In this document: in pieces, positions 55,790 through 64,000 of the stretch | Layout: each line of letters begins with the position of its first letter | Numbering within the stretch: the stretch's first letter is position 1 | Origin: Cornus controversa | Lineage: Eukaryota > Streptophyta > Magnoliopsida > Cornales > Cornaceae | Assembly (NCBI GenBank): GCA_026545225.1 | Contig: CM048848.1 | Coordinates: forward strand, 28,560,806 to 28,624,805 | Direction: 5' to 3' | DNA: 64,000 nucleotides | Notes under the pieces: generated by a model | What the model was told of the DNA's origin: nothing | Databases searched by the model: none | The model's input: the letters and a program-made list of their open reading frames with translations, nothing else | Program-made: the position numbers and the translations under genes

Positions 55790-56530
55790 CGCTCTCGGCA
55801 CCTGATGCTAGATAGTTCCTATACTTGTATCTTACAATATTCCGAATGGCCACCAACACCATCTTGATTAGAGAACTTGACAAAAAATAGTACCCAGTGT
55901 TTTATGCAAGCAAGACCATGACTGAGGTTGAACAAAGGTACTCAAAGATGGAAAGAGATATACTAGCCCTGGTCCAGGCAAAGAGGAAGCTTCAACATTT
56001 CTTCGAGGCTCTCCCGATCGTTGTCCTAACTAAACTCACGATTAGAGCGATCCTTTATAAGCCTGATCACTCGAGAAGAGTAGCCAAATGTGGGATAAAG
56101 CTGGGTGCCTACGAACCTCGAACCGTAATAAAAGGACAGGCAGTTGCAGACTTCTTGCTAGAATACGAACCTGAAATTGACTAGGAGATAAAACTTTAAT
56201 CCCATCCTGAATGAAGACTATTCATTGACGGGTCGTCAACACGAACACGGTCAGGTATCGATGTGGAAATCTAAACCCTAAACGGAATAGCCTTACAACA
56301 GGAAATCCACCTAGAATTCCCCGCATCGAACAATGAAGCTGAGTATGAAGCCCTCTTAGTAGGAATGAGATTGGCACAAACACTTCAGGTAAAAAACTTG
56401 TAATTTTTTAGTGATTCTCAACTAATTGTGAAATAGGTCAGTGGAGACTACCTGCCAAAAGACGATCAGGTGAAAGCCTACAGAGATCTGGTGCAAAAGT
56501 TACTTAAGGGGTTTGATTAAGTCAAAATCT
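55790..56530 (+). pseudogene. RNase H and second RNase H of the third Tat element
   Basis: First RNase H: FYASKTMTEVEQRYSKME (from 55897) and AILYKPDHSRRVAKCGIKLG. Second: LFIDGSSTRTRSG (about 56220), SNNEAEYEALLVGMRLAQTL and FFSDSQLIVK. Here the DGSS, E and DS residues are kept, though stops interrupt the frame. Confidence 0.88.
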
Positions 56531-56799
56531 CCCAAATTTTAAGAGATTTGAACCTGAATGCCGACAAGCTTGCATTTTTAGCCTCAGTGGCCTATCCAAA
56601 TCTTATTAGAATAGCTCTGATCGAGTCATTACAAGAACCCAGCACACATCCCCAACAAGAGGTGCTAGTTATACAGAACCAACCTAATTGGATAAATTCG
56701 CATCAAAACCTATCTTGTAGATGGGATTTTACTAGACTCAAAAGAGGAGGCACGAAGAATTAGAATGAACTCTTCCAGATACTCTATGATCGGCTAACA

Positions 56800-57359
56800 C
56801 TTCTACTGAAGGTCTTTCTCAGGGCCGTACTTGAGATGTGTGGCCCTGGGGAAAGCAAATAAGATACTCTCTAGGATCCATGGAGGTGTATATGGAAATC
56901 ACTTAGTGGGACATTCACTAGCCTATGAAGTCCTTAGACAGGGATATTTCTGACCATACATGACAAGAGAAGCCGAAGGGTATGCTAGGAAGTGTGATAA
57001 ATGCCAACGATATGCAAGCATACCACATCAATCCTCGAAAGACCTGACAACTATGGCCAGCCCCTGGCCATTCACAAAATGAGGGATGGATCAAGTATGG
57101 CTTCTCCCAATGGCTGCCGATAGTAAAAAATATGTACTCCTAGCCACCGACTACTTCACAAAGTGGGTAGAGGCAGAGTCGTAATCACTCTTGTTCAAGT
57201 CAAGAGCTTCATCTAGAACAATATCATCTGCCAGTTTGGCCTACTAGTATCCATTATCATGGATAATGCCACAAACTTCGACAACCAGCCACTAGATAAG
57301 TTATTCAGAAAGTATGGGATTAACTAGAAGTTCTGTACCAGATCCTACCCACAGGGCAA
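56800..57359 (+). pseudogene. Integrase of the third Tat element, N-terminal part
   Basis: Zinc finger IHGGVYGNHLVGHSLAYE and YARKCDKCQRYAS. Core MDQVWLLPMAADSKKYVLLA and ATDYFTKWVEAES, then DNATNF-like. It is interrupted just after YPQGN by a solo LTR. Confidence 0.88.
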
Positions 57360-58543
57360 TAACGAGTGTAGAATAGTGGATGAATGTCGTTGCTTCTCTA
57401 CACTTCGTACAAAAATACAACCTGCAAAAACTCTACTAAAAATCATATAGTAATAAGTAGGGTCGAACAACTCTCAAGTGAGAATCAATAACAAGTCTAA
57501 AATTCAAAACCTCAATCTTTTGGGATGAAAAAATGAATATTTAAAAATAAACTTCTGAATTTTTTTGAATAATAAAAACTAATACTAAATATCTTTGATC
57601 AAATAATGTGACAAATCTCAAGGGAAGAGAATTCACCACCATTGATCCATATAAATAAAGTTTCTAATATTCTTATATAGTTTTTCCTCCAATAATCAAT
57701 ACACTTCACCAATCCAATTAGAACTTAGAAAGATGAAGGAAGATATTGCATAAAAAAACAACAATTCATTATATACGAGAGAACATTTTTTTTTACTTAA
57801 TCCGATGCACATTGGCTATGTAAATAGAGGTAGGCATTCTTCAAATTACCATTATTTGGCAAACACGAAGAATCCTTCCTCTAATTTTAGAAAATAAAAA
57901 TCCAGAATAGAAGAGTAGAAAAATGCTCTTGGGAGGAAAATTAGACAAGAAAATAAAATAACTTACTTATATTTCAGTCATAGTGGCTTCATCACTCCCT
58001 TGAGAAGGATACTTACGCTTGCATATCAATAGAAAATAAACAAATGGAAATGAAACTACTATTCTTCATTGAATCAAGAAAATAATTACACTATTTTTTC
58101 TATAATTTCTCTACAATTTTCTAACTCTCTTCACGAACCCTAAGACCCCCTATTTATAAAGTTAGAGGGGAATGGTTTAGGTGGAAAAATACAAAAATTC
58201 AAAATACAAAATTTTGAATTTAAATATCTAAGATTTGATCTCCATATCTCTTATTTCAATTCTGGATTGCTGACGTGGCCGTGTAAAAAACATATTTTAC
58301 AAAGTTTTGAACTTGAGACCTATTGTGGAGTAAATTGTACAAAATACCATCACTCCTATAATTCTTCTTATATTCATTTTTGGCTATACATATCATTTTC
58401 AGCCCTTTTTTACTGCTTTTCTTCTCATTTGGAAATCAACCCCTATAAACATAAAATACAAAAATAAGAACATTTAAATAAAGTAAAATAGTAATTAAAG
58501 ACTTATTTTAATATATATAAAAACAAGTTTTGTGCACTTATCA
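57360..58543 (-). mobile_element. Solo LTR-like insertion, Athila type, in the integrase
   Basis: About 1.18 kb splits the integrase between YPQGN and AEITNRTIF. The right end CACTTATCA and layout (TCTACACTTCG near the left; GTAGGGTCGAAC, the complement of the GTTCGACCC word in other Athila LTRs, near 57458) fit an Athila LTR in minus orientation. The left end is mutated (TA for TG). Flanks GGCAA and ATCAA match at 3 of 5 bases, so the left boundary is approximate. Confidence 0.65.
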
Positions 58544-59110
58544 ATCAACGGCTAGGCAGAGATAACTAATCGGACCATATTTGAATGCGTTTAGAAGAAG
58601 CTAGAGAAACGTAAGGGTAGGTGGCTGAAAGAGCTAACCAAAGTCCTTTAGGCATATCGAACGACTCTGAGGCATCTGACCAGCGAGAGTCTGTTTTGCC
58701 TGGCGTACGGTTCTGAAGCGATAATACCAACCGAACTGTGAACTCCGACCATCCGAACGGAGGTACTGGAAAAGGTGCAGAATAACTAGTTGTCAGAGCG
58801 AAACCTAGACCTCTTAGAAGAGAAGAGGGATGCCGCCTAAATAAGACTCGTTTCTTACCAAAGGATGGTCAAGAACAGCTATGACAGAAAGGTGAAACAT
58901 CGAGTGTTCAGCCTTGGGGACTAGCTACTATGAAGAGTCATCGACAACACAAATGAACGAAATGCTAAAAAATTCACAAAAAAATGGGAAACCCCGTACG
59001 AAGTCACTGAGGTGAACGAGAAGGGTGCATACAGGCTTTGCAGAGTTAGCGATGCAGAAGCAATTCGCAAACCCTAGAATGCAACCCATTCAAAAAGGTA
59101 CTATGTGTAA
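58544..59110 (+). pseudogene. Integrase of the third Tat element, C-terminal part
   Basis: AEITNRTIFECV, YRTTLRHLTSESLFCLAYGS, EAIIPTEL, then MVKNSYDRKVKHRVFSLGD and KWETPYEVTEVNEKGAYRL. The catalytic Glu (AE) is kept. It ends near 59105. Confidence 0.85.
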
Positions 59111-59748
59111 ATTCTAGCATATTTTAATTATATTTTTCCTTTTCGACAGACTATCCTCTGATTCTCAAAGAGATACGGAAGGAATCAATAAAGAATGTAT
59201 TTTTTCAAAAAAAATACATTGCTGTCAAAAGGAAATAGGACATGGTCCCACATCGAACAAAATACTCCATACTTCATACTAAATAAAGTATAGAATAGAA
59301 GTCCTACAGTCATAGCAAGGCATGGTTGCTGTGTAAGCTTGAAATACACTACGGTAATGTCAAGCCCTCTTTTTTGCCTTTATTCCAAGGGCACTTTAGC
59401 CTCTAAGGCCACCATGACATATTTTGCAAAGTATGATTCCCAATTTTCTTCAAGGAATAAAGGAAAATTTATCATAAAAAGAAAATATGGAATTTAAATA
59501 CGGGCAATTCAGCCCCACTACCTTTCCTGGAATGGATTCACCTTCCTTATGATTGGCCTCAAATTTAATGAGAGCTATTTTTTGAGTTGGTCATTATAAA
59601 TATATGTACAGACAGAATCCCACATCGAATAAAAGTCCTTAGCTTAAGGGCACAACGACGACATGGAACGGCGGAGAATCCTAAAATGCATCGTTACATA
59701 TCCACGCCTGCTTTTACGCCTACATCAATGACCAACTTTCCAAATCAA
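59111..59748 (+). other. Untranslated spacer downstream of integrase
   Basis: No gene. It leads into the tandem repeats. Small open frames are not supported. Confidence 0.5.
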
Positions 59749-60562
59749 GCTATGGTCTTAAATGACCAATCGCTTATTAAAGCTATGGTCTTAAATGACC
59801 CAATGCTTAATTAAAATAGGTTGTAGGCCCATATCAAGCTAAGGTCATAAATGACCGATCACTTATTGAAGCTAAGGTGTTAAATGACCAATCGCATAAT
59901 GAAAATAGGTCATAGACCCAAATCAAGCTAAGGTCTTAAATGACTAATCGCTTATTGACGCTAAGGTCTTAAATGACCAATCTCTTAATGAAAATAGGTC
60001 ATAGGCCCAAATCAAGCTAAGGTCTTAAACGACTGATATCTTATTGAAAATAGGTTGTAGGCTCAAATCAAGCTAAGGTCTTAAACAACCGATCGCTTAT
60101 TGAATCTAAAGGTCTTAAATGATCGATCGCTTACTGAAACTAAGGTCTTAAACAACCGATCTCTTATAGAAGATAGGCCCAAATTAAGCTAATGTCTTAA
60201 ACGACTGATCGCTTATTGAAGCTAAAGTTCTTAAACGACTGATCGCTTACTCAAGCTAAGGTCTTAAATGACTAATCACTTATTGAAGCTAAGATCTCAA
60301 ACGATTGATTGCTTACTGAAGCTAAGGTCTTAGACGACCGATCACTTATCAAAGCTAAGGTCTAAACGACCAATTGCTTATTAAAATAAAAGAGGCCCTT
60401 GGCCCAAATCAAGCTAAGGTCTTAAATGACTAATCGCTTACTAAAGCTAAGGTCTGAACGATTGATTGCTTAAAATAGAAAGAGGCCTATCGCCTAAAAA
60501 TTAGCTAAGGTCTTAAATGATCTATCATTTATCATTACTAAGGTCTACATGATCAATCGCAC
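59749..60562 (+). repeat. Tandem repeat array in the 3' region of the third Tat element
   Basis: About 20 copies of a ~34-bp unit, consensus GCTAAGGTCTTAAATGACCG followed by ATCGCTTATTGAA. A spacer with AAAATAGGTCATAGGCCCAAATC recurs after one or two units, giving a higher-order period near 95 bp at the left end. Units differ by point changes (ATGAC/ACGAC, GATCG/AATCG). Such arrays are known from 3' regions of Tat elements and can seed satellites. Confidence 0.95.
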
Positions 60563-60825
60563 AGAGAAGTCTCCCCAGTTTAATAGAAAAAATCAAACAC
60601 ATCCGGCTAAAGTAGTTATTGACACAAGCATTTGTACGAGGTGCCAATCCATATCTCAAAGAGTGACAGTAAAAAAAAATAAGATTGTATTACTCAAAAA
60701 CAAATGTTCATTACAAAATAGGGGGCCCAAGTTTTCCCATAAAGCAAAAGGCTATCTTCGAGCATTTCAAAAAGAAAGAAAAAAATCAAAGAAATCAACC
60801 CTGAAGAGCCGTCCCATCTTCTTTA

Positions 60826-61978
60826 CTAAGTTCCTGATCGAAGGAATCCACAATCAAAGTGCCTTATTTTGTTGGGGGCAGCACTTCCAGAGGAGATTGA
60901 TCGGCAAAGATGGGGGCAACTGAGCCAACGGCCAAAGAGGCAGAAGGAGCGACTGAAGGATTGACAGCTAAACAAGGAGCAGAGCTTGAGCTCTTCAAAA
61001 AATCCACAAAGTGGCATTCAGCTTCACTAGTAGGAGGAATGCTATAGTCACCAAATCAGTCAATGGCCTATTCAGCATCAATCTCATTAGGGCCAGCATA
61101 ATCACATTCAATTTCAGGCTTCTCTACTTGCTTAAAGCCATAGCCAAAGCCATCAACAAGCTTTAGGGATGGGATCTGCAAAAACCTCTGACATATTTCA
61201 AGGCCCCTAGCCCTACAAACTTGAAGCAAGGCCTTGAGCCCAGTAACCTTTTCCTCAACTTCTAGCATCCTCTATTCAAAATAATCAAGCGCCTTCTACT
61301 TTTCAGCAAGGGACTTGGTTAAGGATTTCACCTTCCCCTCAAGGCTTTTGACCTTTCGTCCATTCAGATGTTCTACCTCTAGAGCTTTAAAAAGAGAGAG
61401 GGACATATATGGACTCTGTACCATAGAAAATAGATCGAACTAGAAACAAAGACATCAAGAAAGATGAACAAATAAAAGAATGGGGTAGAATAAACCTCCA
61501 TGGAATGAAGAGGTGCATTAGCAAGAAACTCATCTCTAATGGCTCCTTACTGGTGGAGCTCATCCCTAGGAGGCCAGATTTCATGGGTAAGAGCCCCCAT
61601 CACTTCATGGTCAAGGATAGCACAATTTTCCACTGTAAAAAAAGATCCATCAGACTTTTTCAAGTCTGGAATCTCCTGGTCAGAAGAGCCAATGAACGGC
61701 TCATCAGCCATGTCTCTAACAGCACCAGGCAAGGTCAGGGCAAAAAAACCCCAACCCTTCATTGCACTCCCCATCAACTTAATTTTGGCGCTTAGGAGCT
61801 GGAGCAACACTAAAAGAGACCCTCTTCCTCTTCTGAGGAGAAGAAGGAACAACAGCTTTGCCTTTGTGCCCCTCAGCAAATTTTTCCTTGGACGAACCAA
61901 AAGAACCCCTCCTAGTCTTGGGCTCTGGCAGGTCCATTTCTATGTTCAAGGCTAGGTACATATGGTAAGACTTAACAT
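60826..61978 (-). pseudogene. Antisense ORF remnant of the third Tat element
   Basis: Minus strand. From the right it reads DLPEPKTRRGSFGSSKEKF, then PQKRKRVSFSVAPAPKR (nuclear-signal-like basic run, about 61840-61795), a PGAVRDMADEPFIGSSDQE segment, and further left a heptad-like LEVEEKVTGLKALLQVCRAR (61265-61205) preceded by KSLEGKVKSLTKSL: a coiled coil. Between them a GT...TACAG stretch (about 61498 to 61420) could be an intron. The mobile-domain part expected upstream is missing at the right edge. It corresponds in place and orientation to the antisense ORF at 44271-48893. Confidence 0.55.
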
Positions 61979-62880
61979 GAGTAGCAGCGGCGTTAGTAAT
62001 TTCTTTGTATATTATTTTATTTAATAAGTATGTTTTTATGACTTTTTAGGTTTATAGTGATGTTTGTGGAAAATGCCCAAATTCAACAAATATAAAGCTC
62101 AACACTTCTCTACATAACTTTACTATTTGGGCCATAACTTTCAGCTCGAGTATCAGATTATTGTAAGCCCAGAGTTTTTAAAATATTATTCATAGGGAAT
62201 GGATGTGTATTCATGATGAAACCCTAATTATGACATTTAAGGGGTAAAATTGCGTGTCAAAGTAGTCACAATATTCTACACAAACATTACACCAGTTATG
62301 GTAATATAATCATATCTCTTGACTCGGATATCGAAATTGAGTAAACTTAACGGCTATGAAAAGATAACTTGAACCCCAAGATATTTTTATTTCATGGATA
62401 TTTTGTGAATCACACTTATTCAATGTCAAATTCAGAGAAAATATTCTGATATATTTTTCTCTCAGCACTCTCCTATTTTCTTTTACTTGGAGAACAAGAG
62501 GACCTCTATATAGGAGACAGAGATGATCAGAAGAAAACGAGTGAAGACCAGGGCTGAGAAGATAGATACAATCCATATTTATTTGTTTATTTTATTTCAT
62601 TATGTATTTTATTTATTCGTTATCTTCTTCTACCATGTGTAACTAAACTCCTCAACTTCATTAATGAAGTAAATTTATTTTGTTCATTTATTGATTCCCA
62701 TGTATATGATTTAAATGTTTATGATTTTTGCTTTTTGTGATTAATTTTTTTATAGTTATTTCACCATTTATATCATGTATATGTGGTAGTCAGAAAGTAT
62801 TATAATTAATCAAAGCTTGGGTTTGTATTTTTTAAAAGTAAAAATCTTTGATCTTATGTCTTTCATTAAATTGGATACAT
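61979..62880 (+). repeat. Athila-type LTR-like segment
   Basis: TTAGTAATTTCTTTG...TTATGACTTTTTAGG near the start resembles the opening of the solo LTR at 42171 (TTAGTAATATTTATTTC...TTATGATTTTAGG). GGGCCATAACTTTCAG, a TATA-like CTCTATATAGGAG (62502-62514) and CCATGTGTAACTAAACTCC (compare CATGAGCGGCTAAAC at 42904) keep the same order. The ends are not fixed. It would explain why the antisense ORF and 3' LTR of the third Tat element stop here. Confidence 0.45.
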
Positions 62881-62887
62881 AAAATGC

Positions 62888-63135
62888 TGAGGGCTCGTCT
62901 GGCAAAACTTTTACTTCTGCTTTTACACAAAAGAAAAGAGAAGCAGAAGCTATTACTTCCATTTGGCTTATACGTCAGTGTTTGAAAAATATATATTAGA
63001 AGAGCTTTTAATACAGGAAGAGTTTTTTTTGCTTGTTTGGCAAAACATTTGTTGAAATTCTTCTACTAGTGAAATAACTATTTTGCCCTTAAATAGAGTA
63101 TTTTTTGAACTGTGTGGCAACATAATACTTTTTTT
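62888..63135. repeat. Small interspersed repeat, possibly MITE-like
   Basis: GGCTCGTCTGGCAAAACTTTTACTTCTGC at its left and GCTTGTTTGGCAAAACATTTG near 63032 are directly repeated words typical of small plant DNA-transposon derivatives. No matching inverted end was found. Confidence 0.3.
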
Positions 63136-63480
63136 TAGGGTTCCCTCCAAGTAACCCATTCAACATAATTAAAATTTTAAAAACAAGTCATATATAATTA
63201 TAGTATATCGTGTTTAAAAAAAGTCACATTTTATCTAACATCAATTCCGTAATAATTCTATCCCAGATAACTCCATTTTAGTATCATACCCTATGAACTC
63301 CATGTCTGACTAAAAGGATGGTGGCCAAAACTATATTAAAAGGATCATATAAAAAAATATTCTAATGCTAACAATTTTCAATTGTTGATGGCCCAAAACT
63401 TGCAATTCAGCCATATTAAATTTCGTTGGTTCCACAATTCTATATTAGAAAGTCAATAGAGAAAATTCAACCTCCCCATG
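63136..63480. other. AT-rich DNA, nothing recognised
   Basis: No gene or repeat is recognised. It lies between the small repeat and the LINE tail. Confidence 0.35.
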
Positions 63481-64000
63481 TTTTTCTTTTTTTGATAAAT
63501 AACCATTTTTTATATAAGAAATCATGGTACAAAGATTTAAGGTGGTCATACCACCTCAGTACATCAAACAAAACAAGAAATAGAGCACTCTAAAAAGGGA
63601 CTTGAAACTATTGTACAACATTGAAACCTTCCAATTTAGGCTCATTAAAAATTTTCAAAGTTCAATCAACACTTTTTTCATAACTGAATCTTTATCCAAA
63701 TACTCATTAGTAAACCTTCTGTGATTTATTTATCCCCATATATGATACACCATGGTAGCTAAACACGCCTTGTGCAGAAGGTTTTTCCTGAAGATCACTG
63801 TTGTTAGGCTAGCAAAATAGCTTTCAAAGTTGAGAGAGACCTCCAAAGTCTATTAAAAGTATTGGGCACTTGAAAAAAAAAAGATGATGGGCATTCTCAC
63901 TTTCCTTTCTACACAAGTGTCTTGAATGTTGAGACCTTTTTGATTTAAAACATCCACAGAAATTAATTCATAAAACTTCACACAAAATTTATAACAATAG
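63481..64000 (-). mobile_element. 3' end of a LINE (L1-type) element
   Basis: On the minus strand the sequence ends in ATTTATCAAAAAAAGAAAAA at 63481-63500, an A-rich tail. Upstream, frames carry ENAHHLFFQ (near 63885, the H-x-x-H-LFF of the zinc-binding domain after LINE RT) and CLATMVYHIWG-like text (near 63740). Frames are broken. The rest lies beyond the window. Confidence 0.7.

Larger units (their letters stand above)
52304..61978 (+). mobile_element. Third Tat-type Ty3/gypsy element, 3' end missing
   Basis: 5' LTR, primer site, gag, protease, RT, RNase H, second RNase H and integrase (split by a solo LTR), then a tandem-repeat block and an antisense ORF remnant. No 3' LTR with TGTAGGGGCAAAATT was found; the right side meets another LTR-like segment near 61979. 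It belongs to a subfamily different from the 26430 element, since its LTR and primer site differ. Confidence 0.85.

Noticed and set aside
59749..60562. CRISPR-like array
   Set aside because: Units abut or share a repeated spacer, there are no unique spacers or cas genes, and the DNA is plant; it is a tandem repeat within a retrotransposon.
61505..61955. Plus-strand frames of about 96-138 codons
   Set aside because: They mirror the minus-strand antisense ORF and lack motifs; the minus-strand reading has the basic run and coiled coil.

Overview
This is nuclear DNA of a flowering plant, most likely a eudicot. It is AT-rich and built almost entirely of nested, decayed LTR retrotransposons around one intact-looking gene. 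The lineages visible are Tat-type Ty3/gypsy elements (second RNase H after the usual one, antisense plant-mobile-domain ORF, 3' tandem repeats), Athila-type Ty3/gypsy elements with an env-like 3' ORF, Ty1/copia fragments, two TRIMs and a LINE tail. I saw no tRNA, rRNA, CRISPR array or bacterial-style operon.

Layout. 1-2145: start of a minus-strand Tat element (LTR plus gag). 2291-10616: a non-coding, copia-like non-autonomous element with an ATTTT target duplication. It carries one TRIM inside (5364-5931), and its right LTR was split by a 3.8-kb solo LTR (6681-10497, duplication ATATC), which itself took a second TRIM (7030-7605). 10617-14640: the gene island, with a copia gag scrap and a single-exon cytosolic sulfotransferase (12067-13038, minus) that has a TATA box and G-box upstream. 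14240-19760: a minus-strand Tat-type gag-pol without recognisable intact LTRs. 19760-21486: LTR-like fragments. 21487-26424: a truncated minus-strand Tat element (RT to gag to LTR).

26430-49476: a 23-kb plus-strand Tat element with target duplication GCTAT. It is about 12 kb once three later insertions are subtracted. It has gag, protease, RT, RNase H, second RNase H, integrase and a long antisense ORF with a plant mobile domain before the 3' LTR. The insertions are an Athila-lineage element (31704-39656, duplication GCATT) in the RT, a solo Athila-type LTR (42171-43693) in the integrase, and a second one (46944-48451, duplication ATCAA) in the antisense ORF. The Athila element is young (about 1.2% LTR difference by eye). 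It lost most of gag, all of PR, part of RT and the IN core by deletions that keep the reading frame, but keeps a long env-like ORF preceded by a TATA box.

49482-52303: AT-rich DNA and a copia RT/RNase H remnant. 52304-61978: a third Tat element, plus strand, with 5' LTR, gag-pol, a solo LTR in the integrase, about 20 copies of a ~34-bp tandem repeat and an antisense ORF remnant. 61979-64000: an LTR-like segment, a small repeat and the 3' end of a LINE.

Only the sulfotransferase looks like a working host gene. Target duplications and LTR differences let the insertions be ordered: Tat elements oldest, then solo LTRs, then the TRIMs and the Athila derivative. Boundaries with target duplications were read directly. 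Lineage names come from domain order and motifs, not from a database search.
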